Of a DNA stretch of 8,999 nucleotides, positions 1 through 5,646 are shown piece after piece (position 1 is the stretch's first letter; each line of letters opens with the position of its first letter). Both the position numbers and the translations under genes were made by a program. Origin of the DNA: Deltaproteobacteria bacterium (GTDB lineage Bacteria > Myxococcota > Myxococcia > Myxococcales > 40CM-4-68-19); contig VBLM01000008.1 of NCBI GenBank assembly GCA_005879095.1, positions 1 to 8,999 of the forward strand, written 5' to 3'. The notes under the pieces were generated by a model that was not told the DNA's origin, searched no databases, and was given only the letters and a program-made list of their open reading frames with translations.

Positions 1-143
1 AGCGTCGTCTCGTACAGCGCGTACTTGTCGCCCTCGGCCGCATGTGCGCGCGCCAGGGCCGCGTCGGCGTCGTCGATCACGCTGGTCGCCGCCACTGGTC
101 CACAGCCGCAGGCGAGGAGGGCGAGCAGGCGGGCGATTCGCAC
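1..143 (-). CDS. DUF4398-like lipoprotein, N-terminal fragment (runs off left edge)
   Basis: Only the first 47 codons lie in the window, read leftwards from a GTG at 143-141. The N-terminus is a short lipoprotein signal: two arginines (R2, R5), a leucine/alanine core, then the lipobox LLAC with the acylated cysteine at residue 12, so the mature protein should be anchored in the envelope. The following stretch (VIDDADAALARAHAAEGDKY) resembles the start of the DUF4398 domain, a helical repeat-like domain often found in myxobacterial lipoproteins encoded near OmpA-type proteins; that family link is from memory. An in-frame TAG lies four codons upstream of the GTG, which fixes the start to this GTG (or the CTG just before it). 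A GAGG lies 4 bases ahead, but a TTGACA/TAGCGA promoter would begin transcription almost at the GTG itself, so the message may be leaderless. The protein has no known biochemical function. Confidence 0.72.
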   Translation of the reverse strand, partial: MRIARLLALLACGCGPVAATSVIDDADAALARAHAAEGDKYALYETT

Positions 144-149
144 CAGACC

Positions 150-178
150 TCGCTATCCCGGCTCCGGAACAGTGTCAA
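150..178 (-). promoter_or_regulatory. Putative sigma70-type promoter of the DUF4398-like lipoprotein gene
   Basis: Read on the minus strand, a perfect TTGACA (178-173) is followed by a 17-base spacer and TAGCGA (155-150), a weak -10 hexamer. Only 6 bases separate the -10 from the GTG start at 143, so transcription would start at or next to the start codon. The spacer contains CCGGAGCC, which recurs in the facing promoter. Confidence 0.5.
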
Positions 179-217
179 ACGAGCAGTTGTTCAATCCTTG
201 CAGGGGGACCCGGAGCC
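160..217. repeat. 8-bp inverted repeat GGCTCCGG / CCGGAGCC in the divergent promoter region
   Basis: GGCTCCGG at 160-167 and CCGGAGCC at 210-217 are exact reverse complements. Read in the direction of each flanking gene, the same CCGGAGCC falls 5-6 bases after the putative -35 and 3-4 bases before the putative -10. A shared operator is possible. Chance is also possible in such GC-rich DNA. Confidence 0.45.
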
Positions 218-226
218 CCCTACCAT
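198..226 (+). promoter_or_regulatory. Putative promoter of the DUF1460 gene
   Basis: A weak -35 (TTGCAG, 198-203; only the TTG matches consensus) is spaced 17 bases from TACCAT (221-226), which has the TAxxxT form of a -10. The distance from the -10 to the ATG at 235 is 8 bases, so the transcript would have almost no leader. No Shine-Dalgarno sequence lies at a normal distance from either candidate ATG (229, 235); the GGGGG at 203-207 is too far away. CCGGAGCC at 210-217 lies in the spacer. Confidence 0.3.
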
Positions 227-228
227 CC

Positions 229-1077
229 ATGCCCATGCTAGCCGCAATCGCCGCCGCCCTCGTCGCCGCCGCTCCGGTCTCGCAGCTTTCCGAGCAGCAA
301 CTCGACGCCACCATCGCCGAGATGCACAAGCTGCCCTTCTCCGAGCGCATCGAGAGGCTCACCAAGGTCTTCCTCGGCACGCCGTACGGCGAATTGCCAC
401 TCGGCGACGGGACCGGTCCCGAGCCGTGGCCCCGCTGGCGGGTCGACAAGGTCGATTGCCAGACCTTCGTCGAGACCGTGCTGTCGATGGCCAACGCGCG
501 CAGCCTCGACGAGGCCAAGCACATCCTCGACGACGTCCGTTACAACGGCGAGCCGAGCTTCGAGAATCGCAACCACTTCACCGAGGCCCAGTGGCTCCCG
601 GTCAACACCGGCAAGGGCTACTTCACCGACGAAGTGCCGGTCCTCGACGGCCGCGCGCCCACCGAGACGTTGACGCTGGTCCACTCGCAGTGGAGCCGGG
701 TCAAGGTGCTGCAGCGGCTGGCCACCATCCACAACATCCCGGACGGGAAGTACATGGTGCGCTACCTGCCGCTCGACGAGCTGCGCAAGCACGTCCGGAA
801 CATCGAGTCGGGGACCATCATCATGGTGGTGCGCGAGCACGATCCGAACCGGATCGTGCGCATCTCCCACATGGGGTTCGTGGTCAAAGGTGCGAACGGG
901 TGGGTGGTGCGTCACGCCTCGACCGGGCCGGAGCACGCGGTGATCGAGCTGCCGTTCGGGGAGTACGTGCAGAAGCAGGCGGCGTACAAGCACTGGAAAG
1001 TGGTCGGCTTCGCGCTGGCCCTGCCGGTCGACGCGTCGCTGCGGGTCTCTCAGATCGCCAAGACCGCTTCGAATTAG
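229..1077 (+). CDS. DUF1460 family protein (NlpC/P60-like amidase/peptidase), secreted
   Basis: The 282-residue product begins with a short hydrophobic stretch (MPMLAAIAAALVAAAP) that looks like a signal peptide, although it has no positive charge. The mature part matches DUF1460, a papain-fold family related to NlpC/P60 enzymes and annotated as N-acetylmuramoyl-L-alanine amidase-like. Visible signatures are VDCQTFVETVL with the likely nucleophile Cys77, and RISHMGFVV with the likely catalytic His214. A conserved-looking RHAS follows at 228-231. The expected role is cleavage of peptidoglycan or a related amide in the periplasm; the exact substrate is unknown. I chose the ATG at 229, but the ATG at 235 fits a leaderless message better and would shorten the signal by two residues. 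Longer in-frame extensions upstream cross the divergent promoter region and are unlikely. The gene ends tail to tail with the DUF2007 gene, the two overlapping by 4 bp. Confidence 0.85.
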   Translation: MPMLAAIAAALVAAAPVSQLSEQQLDATIAEMHKLPFSERIERLTKVFLGTPYGELPLGDGTGPEPWPRWRVDKVDCQTFVETVLSMANARSLDEAKHILDDVRYNGEPSFENRNHFTEAQWLPVNTGKGYFTDEVPVLDGRAPTETLTLVHSQWSRVKVLQRLATIHNIPDGKYMVRYLPLDELRKHVRNIESGTIIMVVREHDPNRIVRISHMGFVVKGANGWVVRHASTGPEHAVIELPFGEYVQKQAAYKHWKVVGFALALPVDASLRVSQIAKTASN

Positions 1078-1442
1078 CCCTTCACGGGTTTGCGCGGGGC
1101 CGTCTCTTCTTCGGCGGCCTCTTCTTCCTCCGCGGCGCGGGCCGCCCCTTCGGGGTCGGCCTCCAGAGCGGCCCGGCGCTCTTCGAGCAGCTTCAGGGCC
1201 TTTTCCAGATCCCGCTGCGGGACCAGGATGTTGAAGCCGTCCACCGGCGAGGCGATGGTCCCGACCGGACCGCTGCGGGGCGATTGCAGGATGGCGGGAA
1301 TGTCGGCCTCCTCGCAGGCCGCCACCAGAAGCTGCGCCGCCATCTGATCCTCGGCCGACATCGCCATCACGAAGTCGCCCGGGTCGAACGGCGTTTCCTG
1401 CGACTCGTCTTCCCTGTCGTCGGGATGGAGCAGGTCGGCCAT
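1074..1442 (-). CDS. DUF2007 domain protein (putative signal-transducing protein)
   Basis: The 122-residue soluble protein has no signal peptide. Residues about 24-90 fit the DUF2007 pattern: a beta strand and helix (FVMAMSAEDQMAAQLLVAAC), a turn with EADIPAIL, a variable loop, then a strand and helix (FNILVPQRDLEKALKLLEER). The family is labelled putative signal-transducing, but no mechanism is established. The tail (residues 92-122) is rich in Glu and Ala, probably disordered, and ends with a basic KPVKG. It is the last gene of the minus-strand group, 17 bp after the NTF2-like lipoprotein gene, whose TGA stop is directly followed by TAG. No Shine-Dalgarno sequence precedes the ATG. Instead a -10-like TAGATT ends 11 bases upstream, so an internal promoter is possible. 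Its TAA stop (1076-1074) overlaps the TAG of the convergent DUF1460 gene. Confidence 0.8.
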   Translation of the reverse strand: MADLLHPDDREDESQETPFDPGDFVMAMSAEDQMAAQLLVAACEEADIPAILQSPRSGPVGTIASPVDGFNILVPQRDLEKALKLLEERRAALEADPEGAARAAEEEEAAEEETAPRKPVKG

Positions 1443-1443
1443 G

Positions 1444-1459
1444 ATGGCTGTGCAATCTA
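1444..1459 (-). promoter_or_regulatory. TAGATTGC motif before the DUF2007 gene (copy 1)
   Basis: On the minus strand this reads TAGATTGCACAGCCAT, directly after the TGA stop of the upstream gene and 1 base before the ATG at 1442. It matches copy 2 (3215-3230) at 14 of 16 positions. TAGATT has the TAxxxT form of a -10 box. A convincing -35 is not visible. Confidence 0.4.
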
Positions 1460-1864
1460 TCAATGACCGAGGTCGAGGTCGATGCGCCAGCGGCCGCCCT
1501 CGCGCACCACGTGCCAGACGCGCGGCGAACCTCCGTCCTCGCTCGTCTGCACCTCGGCCGAGTCGCCGCTCTGCGAGACCGCCTTCGCGTCGACCGCCCG
1601 CCCGGGGAGCGCGCTGGTGAAGAGCATCTGCCGGCCCGATTCCGGACCGGCGTCGGTCGCCGCGCGGGCGGCGGCGGCGAATTGGTCGGCCTGTGCCTGC
1701 GCGCGTGAGGTGAGCAGCGACCAGGCCGTCGCGGTGTCGCCCTTGTGGACGGCTTCGGCAAAATCGCGCACGGCTTCGGCCGGCCCGGCCGCTCCCGGCG
1801 GCGGCTGGGGGGCGGTGCAGGCCGCGGCGAAAAGAAAAAAAATAATCCTTTTTTCTGACTTCAC
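1460..1864 (-). CDS. Small lipoprotein, NTF2-like / DUF4878-like
   Basis: The 134-residue product starts with MKSEKRIIFFLFAAAC, a standard lipoprotein signal with charged N-terminus, hydrophobic core and lipid-accepting Cys16. A proline-rich linker follows, then a helix (AEAVRDFAEAVHKGDTATAW) and a C-terminal strand with VWHVVREGGRWRIDLDL. This arrangement is typical of small NTF2-like folds such as DUF4878, in which a binding cavity is formed but no enzyme activity need be present. The function is unknown. The start is GTG at 1864-1862, overlapping the TGA of the amidohydrolase gene as GTGA, so translation is probably coupled; GGTGGGGA upstream could serve as a ribosome site. The first codons are strikingly AT-rich in a GC-rich gene. 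The fold assignment is by pattern only. Confidence 0.75.
   Translation of the reverse strand: MKSEKRIIFFLFAAACTAPQPPPGAAGPAEAVRDFAEAVHKGDTATAWSLLTSRAQAQADQFAAAARAATDAGPESGRQMLFTSALPGRAVDAKAVSQSGDSAEVQTSEDGGSPRVWHVVREGGRWRIDLDLGH
1835..1856 (-). other. AT-rich homopolymer island with A/T hairpin potential inside the lipoprotein signal codons
   Basis: Plus-strand A8 (1835-1842) and T6 (1849-1854) lie 6 bases apart and can pair on the transcript (AGAAAAAA with TTTTTTCT). The codons spell signal-peptide residues Glu-Lys-Arg-Ile-Ile-Phe-Phe-Leu. The run of eight identical bases is the longest I noticed in the window. Confidence 0.6.
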
Positions 1865-3216
1865 CGGATCCCCACCAGGCCGCGCACCGAGTCGGCCAGC
1901 TTCTGCGGGTCGTAGCCGACGCCGTCCTTGAAGACGATCTCGACCTTCTCGACGTCCGCGATCTCCTTCGAGGGATCACCTTTCACTACAACGAGGTCCG
2001 CCGCCTTGCCCGGCGCGATGCTGCCGATGTGGTCCTGCTGGCCGAGAAAGGCCGCCCCGTTCCAGGAGGCGATGCGCAGCGCCTCAAGTGGCGTGAAGCC
2101 GGCCTCGACGAGAAGCTCGACCTCCCGCTGATCGCCGTACCCGGCCACCACCGCGCCATTGCCGGTCGGATCGCACCCCGCCAGCAGCATCCCGCCCGCC
2201 TGCACGAAGGCGCGTTCGAACGCCATCTCCAGCTTGTTCATCTTCGCGGCCAGCTCCGGCGGGCGGCCGCCGAGGTGGTTCCCGAGGAGCCGCGCCCGCG
2301 TCTCGCTGGAAAGCGCCTCGAGCACCGCCGGCGTCAGCGCGCGCCGGAAGCCCGCCTCGGCGAAGGCATCGAATACCGGCAGCGTCGAGGTCACGGCGAC
2401 GTGCCGCTTCACCAGCTCCTGGATCAGCGCCGACAGCCGCGGATCGGCCGGGCTCATCTCGGTCAGCTCGATCGAAGCCTCCCTCGCCGCGCACTCGTCC
2501 GGCTTTTTCTTCGAGTAGAACTCGGTGTCCACCCAGATGCCGTGTTCGAGATTGTCGATGCCGAGCCGCGCCGCCTCGGTGAATCCGACCGAGCACAGAT
2601 GTCCGGTGATCTTGAGCCCGCGCTTGTGCGCCTCGTCCACCGCAGCGCCCAACTCTTCCCGGGTGGGGAAATTGTACAGCTTGAACGACGTCGCACCCTG
2701 GTCGGCCCAGTAGTCCACGGTGCGCCGGAACTGCGCCGGACCGTGCAGGCGGTGCATCTGCTCGGTCCAGGGGATCTCACCTTCGAGATACGGACCGGTG
2801 ATCCAGATCTTCGGCCCCGGGATCACCCCGCGATCGACATCCCGTTTGATCTCGATGTCGGTGTACGGCTCGATGCTGCCGGTGGTGCGGATGGTCGTCA
2901 CGCCTGCCGCGAGGTAGAGGCGGGGAAAGCTCACCGCCATCTCGTGGAAAACGCCGCCGCCGGCCGGATAGAAGAGGTGGTCGTGCATGCCGACCAGGCC
3001 GGGAAAGACGGTGCGCCCGGTGAGATCGATGGTCTGCGCGCCCGCCGGCGCCGCCGCCACCAGCTTGCCCCCGGCGATGTACAGCGTCTGGTCGTCGCGC
3101 GGCGGCGCGCCGGTCCCGTCGATGACACGCACGTGCGTCAGCGCCAGCGCCGGCGCATCGAACTTGACGAACGGTTGCAGCGCCGCATCGACCGCGAGCA
3201 GGAGGGCGAGGATCAT
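1861..3216 (-). CDS. Secreted metal-dependent amidohydrolase (imidazolonepropionase-like / prolidase-like)
   Basis: The 451-residue protein belongs to the amidohydrolase superfamily (PF01979): a TIM-barrel metal hydrolase with flanking beta domains at residues about 22-75 and 395-430. Metal ligands are all visible: GMHDH (His78, His80), SFKLY with Lys179 as the probable carboxylated lysine, TGHLC (His206), NLEHG (His225) and AGCDPTG (Asp349). The C-terminal GSIAPGKAADLVVVKGDP is the usual closing motif. The closest groups are imidazolonepropionase-like hydrolases and Xaa-Pro dipeptidases; the substrate cannot be read from sequence. An N-terminal MILALLLAVDAAL suggests export. The frame stays open upstream into the FG-GAP gene only because that gene is frameshifted; the ATG at 3216, 11 bp after the FG-GAP stop, is the sensible start. 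No Shine-Dalgarno sequence is seen, but TAGATT lies 8 bases ahead. The gene overlaps the next lipoprotein gene by 4 bp. Confidence 0.88.
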   Translation of the reverse strand: MILALLLAVDAALQPFVKFDAPALALTHVRVIDGTGAPPRDDQTLYIAGGKLVAAAPAGAQTIDLTGRTVFPGLVGMHDHLFYPAGGGVFHEMAVSFPRLYLAAGVTTIRTTGSIEPYTDIEIKRDVDRGVIPGPKIWITGPYLEGEIPWTEQMHRLHGPAQFRRTVDYWADQGATSFKLYNFPTREELGAAVDEAHKRGLKITGHLCSVGFTEAARLGIDNLEHGIWVDTEFYSKKKPDECAAREASIELTEMSPADPRLSALIQELVKRHVAVTSTLPVFDAFAEAGFRRALTPAVLEALSSETRARLLGNHLGGRPPELAAKMNKLEMAFERAFVQAGGMLLAGCDPTGNGAVVAGYGDQREVELLVEAGFTPLEALRIASWNGAAFLGQQDHIGSIAPGKAADLVVVKGDPSKEIADVEKVEIVFKDGVGYDPQKLADSVRGLVGIR

Positions 3217-3230
3217 GGCCGCGCAATCTA
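3215..3230 (-). promoter_or_regulatory. TAGATTGC motif before the amidohydrolase gene (copy 2)
   Basis: On the minus strand this reads TAGATTGCGCGGCCAT. Its TAG is also the stop codon of the FG-GAP gene, and its final AT starts the ATG of the amidohydrolase gene. From the end of TAGATT to the ATG there are 8 bases, the spacing expected if TAGATT is a -10 box and the transcript is leaderless. It is near-identical to copy 1 at 1444-1459. Confidence 0.42.
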
Positions 3231-4032
3231 CCGCGTCATGAAAAGAATGATCTCGTCGCCGGCCGCGATCGCCAGATCGGGCTTGCCGTCTCCGTCGAGA
3301 TCGCCCAGCGCCACGTCCTCGGAATGTGGCACCTCCACCCGGCGCCCTGCCGGCATCGAGGACCTTGCCGCTGTCGAGCAGCACCAGGCCATCGCGCGAG
3401 TTGTCGGAGATCGATCCGGAATAGGTGACCACCGCCTTGTCGCCCGCGACGAAGAACGCCGGGTTGGAAAGCTCGATCAGGCGCTCGCGCGCGATCTCGC
3501 GGCCGCGCGCTTTGAGCACCGCCACCTCCGGCTGCGGCCAGCAGGGCACGTACAACCGCTGCCCGACGATGGCGACGTTTTCGTACGCGTATCCTTTCGA
3601 TCCGGTCGGAGCCGCGGTCGTCTGCGAGAAATCCGGTCCCCAGAGGACAACCACGCGCTTTCCACCCATGTCATTGACCGCGATGTCCGGCTTGCCGTCG
3701 CCGTCGAGGTCGCCGACCGCCGCGAAGTGCGTGTGCGGCGTGACGTCGACCGCGATCTGCTGCGGCGCGAACGACGGCGCCTGGTGCACCGTGACGTACT
3801 TCCGCTCGTGGTGGGCGATCACCAGATCGCCGCCCATCACCGCGATGGACACCGGATTCTCGCCCGCCTCGAACGTCTTCACGATCCTGCCGCCCGAAAC
3901 GACCGCGCCCTTGCCGTTCGCACTGGCCGCGAACACCTGCCCGCCCGCGATCGCCACCCGCATCGCCTGCGGAAACGGCACCCGGACCTGGGTGGGAAAC
4001 AAGGCGGCGGCGAGCAGCGCGAGGACGCTCAT
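3228..4032 (-). pseudogene. FG-GAP/VCBS repeat secreted protein, frameshifted near the 3' end
   Basis: The product starts with a short signal-like stretch (MSVLALLAAALFPTQ) and carries an FG-GAP/VCBS repeat at residues about 105-131: VGDLDGDGKPDIAV, a DxDxDG calcium-binding loop typical of integrin-like beta-propellers. The frame is lost at codon 230 (about 3338-3347): beyond it the reading becomes arginine-rich and runs into the amidohydrolase gene. One base over gives a second clean repeat (LGDLDGDGKPDLAI) and a proper TAG stop at 3230-3228. The locus is 805 bp, one base more than a multiple of 3; without it the protein would have 267 residues. The site is a run of CCC, GG and CCC, where a sequencing error is plausible. 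The start has a good ribosome site (GAGGTGA, 5 bases from the ATG) 9 bp after trmB. A binding or structural role outside the cytoplasm is likely; no specific function is known. Confidence 0.8.
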
Positions 4033-4041
4033 GGGGTCACC

Positions 4042-4674
4042 TCACTTCCGGCGGACGTCGCGCCAGTCGCGGCCGGTGCGGTCGGACTTGATCGGGCGGA
4101 CATCGCCTTCCGGGTTCCCGAATCGCGCGCGGAAGACGGGCTGGCCGGTGATCGCGTAACGGCGCTCGCGGGTCGAGAGCACATTCGGCGCTGCGTCGGG
4201 AAGCTGCTCGAAGCCCGCTTCCAACCAGGTCTGCACTGCTTCACGAAAGTAGGCGGGCACGTCGGTGCGGAAATCGACCACGCCGCCGGCCTTCAATAGC
4301 CGCCGCAGGAGCAGCGCGAACTCGACATCCACCATCCGCCGCTTGTGGTGCCGCGTCTTCCACCATGGATCGGGAAACTGGATGTGAACGCCCGACAGCG
4401 CGCCGCTCGAAAACATCCGTGGTAACAACAATTTGGCATCTCCCTGGAAAACGTCCAGGTTGCCGAGCCCCCGCCGGGCAGCCCGCGCGCGAATCAGCTC
4501 GCAGTCCGCCTTGCGCGTCTCGATCGCGATCAGCAGCCGCGAAGGGTGCAAGGCCGCATAATCGAGCGCGAATCCGCCTCTGCCCGGGCCGATCTCGACC
4601 TCGAGCGGCCTTTGACCCCATTCGGGGAAGGTCGACCCCGGCTCGGCGCATCCGTAGAGCACGGTTGCCAGCAT
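4042..4674 (-). CDS. trmB: tRNA (guanine-N7-)-methyltransferase TrmB
   Basis: The 210-residue cytoplasmic enzyme transfers a methyl group from S-adenosylmethionine to N7 of guanosine 46 in the variable loop of tRNA. The class I methyltransferase motif I is LEVEIGPGRGGF (residues 24-35), an acidic residue (Glu52 in IAIETRKAD) follows in the position that binds the SAM ribose, and the family hallmark IQFPDPWWKTRHHKRR spans 99-114. Near the C-terminus STRERRYAITGQPVFRARF (167-185) matches the conserved T-x-x-E-R-x end. The ATG at 4674 gives a protein with a short N-terminus compared with E. coli TrmB; there is no clear Shine-Dalgarno site, and longer versions of the frame run antisense through pspA, so they are rejected. 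It is the first gene of the minus-strand group and divergent from pspA, 45 bp away. The genes behind it are functionally unrelated. Confidence 0.93.
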   Translation of the reverse strand: MLATVLYGCAEPGSTFPEWGQRPLEVEIGPGRGGFALDYAALHPSRLLIAIETRKADCELIRARAARRGLGNLDVFQGDAKLLLPRMFSSGALSGVHIQFPDPWWKTRHHKRRMVDVEFALLLRRLLKAGGVVDFRTDVPAYFREAVQTWLEAGFEQLPDAAPNVLSTRERRYAITGQPVFRARFGNPEGDVRPIKSDRTGRDWRDVRRK

Positions 4675-4688
4675 ACCCAAGCTATGCT
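4670..4688. repeat. Inverted repeat AGCATA-N7-TATGCT at the trmB start
   Basis: A perfect 6-bp inverted repeat with a 7-base spacer lies in the 45-bp gap between the divergent trmB and pspA genes and covers the trmB ATG (4674-4672). It could be an operator site or a small hairpin. A TTGACA follows at 4689-4694 on the plus strand, but no -10 sits 16-18 bases downstream, so I do not call a promoter. Confidence 0.35.
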
Positions 4689-4719
4689 TTGACAGCCCGA
4701 CTTCCTGGAGGCTCTCCCT

Positions 4720-5445
4720 ATGTGGCAGCGAATGAGGCGCGTCTTCCGCTCGATGTTCGGCTGGATGATCTCGGCGGCGGAGGATCCCGAGCTGATCCTC
4801 GAGCAGAACATCCGCGACCTGAACGACCAGGTCCCGAAGATGAACGAGTCGATCGCCATGGTGAAGGCGAACGTCACGCTGCTGGAGAAGGAGAACCAGA
4901 AGTACAAGAACGACCTGACCGAGTTGACCTCCAAGGTGAAGGCGGCCATCCAGGCGAACCGCGACGACATCGCCACGACTTACGCGACGCAGTTGCAGAC
5001 GACCAAGTCGGCGCTGCTGCGCAACGAGCAGCAGTTGATGGCGGCCCGCCAGGCCTTCGACAAGGCGATGCAGGTCAAGCAGGCCTTCATGAAGGAGAAG
5101 GACAAGAAGACCGGCGAGGCGATGCAGGCGCTGCGCGACGCGCGGCGGGCCAAGTGGCAGAGCAAGGTCGCCGACGCGATGGAGAGCTTCCAGGTGGCCG
5201 GCATCGACGCGACGCACGACGAGATGCTGCAGAAGATCCAGGAGCAGTCCGCGGTCAACGAAGCCCGCATGGACATGGCGATGTCGAACGTCGACACGCA
5301 GGGGATGAAGATCGAGGAAGACGCGGAGAAGATCCGCGCGCAGGAGCTGCTCAAGCAGTTCAAGCAGGAGATGGGGATGGAGGCGCCGGCCGGCGCTCCC
5401 GAGGGCGGCGACAAGACGTTGGGGAAGAAGGTCGGCGTGCAGTAA
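4720..5445 (+). CDS. pspA: PspA/IM30 family envelope-stress protein
   Basis: The 241-residue protein is a member of PF04012 (PspA/IM30/Vipp1), bacterial relatives of ESCRT-III that form rods or rings on the inner face of the cytoplasmic membrane and limit proton leakage. The N-terminal amphipathic segment (MWQRMRRVFRSMFGWMISA), the AEDPELILEQNIRDLNDQ motif at residues 20-37, and a long hairpin of heptad-like helices rich in Lys, Glu and Gln up to about residue 220 are all present; the length is normal for the family. The tail (about 221-241) is Gly/Pro-rich and probably flexible. A strong ribosome site, TGGAGG at 4706-4711, lies 8 bases from the ATG. No PspF gene or clear sigma54 promoter is visible, unlike the enterobacterial system. 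It is the first gene of the plus-strand group and directly abuts the next gene. Confidence 0.93.
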   Translation: MWQRMRRVFRSMFGWMISAAEDPELILEQNIRDLNDQVPKMNESIAMVKANVTLLEKENQKYKNDLTELTSKVKAAIQANRDDIATTYATQLQTTKSALLRNEQQLMAARQAFDKAMQVKQAFMKEKDKKTGEAMQALRDARRAKWQSKVADAMESFQVAGIDATHDEMLQKIQEQSAVNEARMDMAMSNVDTQGMKIEEDAEKIRAQELLKQFKQEMGMEAPAGAPEGGDKTLGKKVGVQ

Positions 5446-5646
5446 ATGGCGGATTCGTTCGTCAAGGACGCGTTCCTGATGCCCCAGAATCTGGTCGGGC
5501 TGGGCATCGGTGTGGTTGGCGCGGCGATGTTGCCGTTCACCGGGCCGCTGTTGCTCGGGGTCGCCGCGCTCGAAGGCCTGTATCTGTTTTCGATCAGCAA
5601 GAACCCGCGCTTTCAGCGGATGGTGCGGTCGCGCCGGGGGCGATGA
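5446..5646 (+). CDS. Small membrane protein downstream of pspA
   Basis: The 66-residue protein starts on the base after the pspA TAA and ends with an ATGA overlap into the lipoprotein gene, so it fits exactly between its neighbours and is probably translated with them. Its sequence is an amphipathic start (MADSFVKDAFLMPQN), one long or two short hydrophobic segments at about residues 16-33 and 35-50, and a strongly basic end ([12 protein letters not shown]), which by the positive-inside rule should lie in the cytoplasm. I recall longer proteins with a similar N-terminal part (KDAFL-x-P-x-NL-x-GLG) encoded next to pspA in myxobacteria, so this may be a shortened relative; that needs a search. 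A role as membrane partner of PspA, analogous to but not homologous with PspB/PspC, is inference. A weak AAGG lies 14 bases before the ATG. Confidence 0.72.
   Translation: MADSFVKDAFLMPQNLVGLGIGVVGAAMLPFTGPLLLGVAALEGLYLFSISKNPRFQRMVRSRRGR

Noticed and set aside
203..220. Terminator or riboswitch hairpin from GGGGG/CCCCC
   Set aside because: The stem is only 5 bp, no T-run follows, and it lies between the putative -35 and -10 elements.
25..228. N-terminal extension of the DUF1460 protein to the ATG at 25
   Set aside because: It would overlap the opposite-strand lipoprotein gene and the promoters and would bury the signal peptide.
1861..4032. A true fusion of a beta-propeller protein with an amidohydrolase
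   Set aside because: The joint is low-complexity Arg-rich sequence, and a one-base shift restores an FG-GAP repeat plus a stop codon.
2029..4299. A 756-codon plus-strand open frame opposite the amidohydrolase and FG-GAP genes
   Set aside because: Its product is rich in Arg, His and Asp with no domain pattern, while the minus strand encodes clear metal-ligand and calcium-loop motifs.
4689..4717. pspA promoter based on TTGACA at 4689-4694
   Set aside because: The bases 16-18 positions downstream (CTCTCC) do not resemble a -10 box. A sigma54 GG-N10-GC site was not found either.
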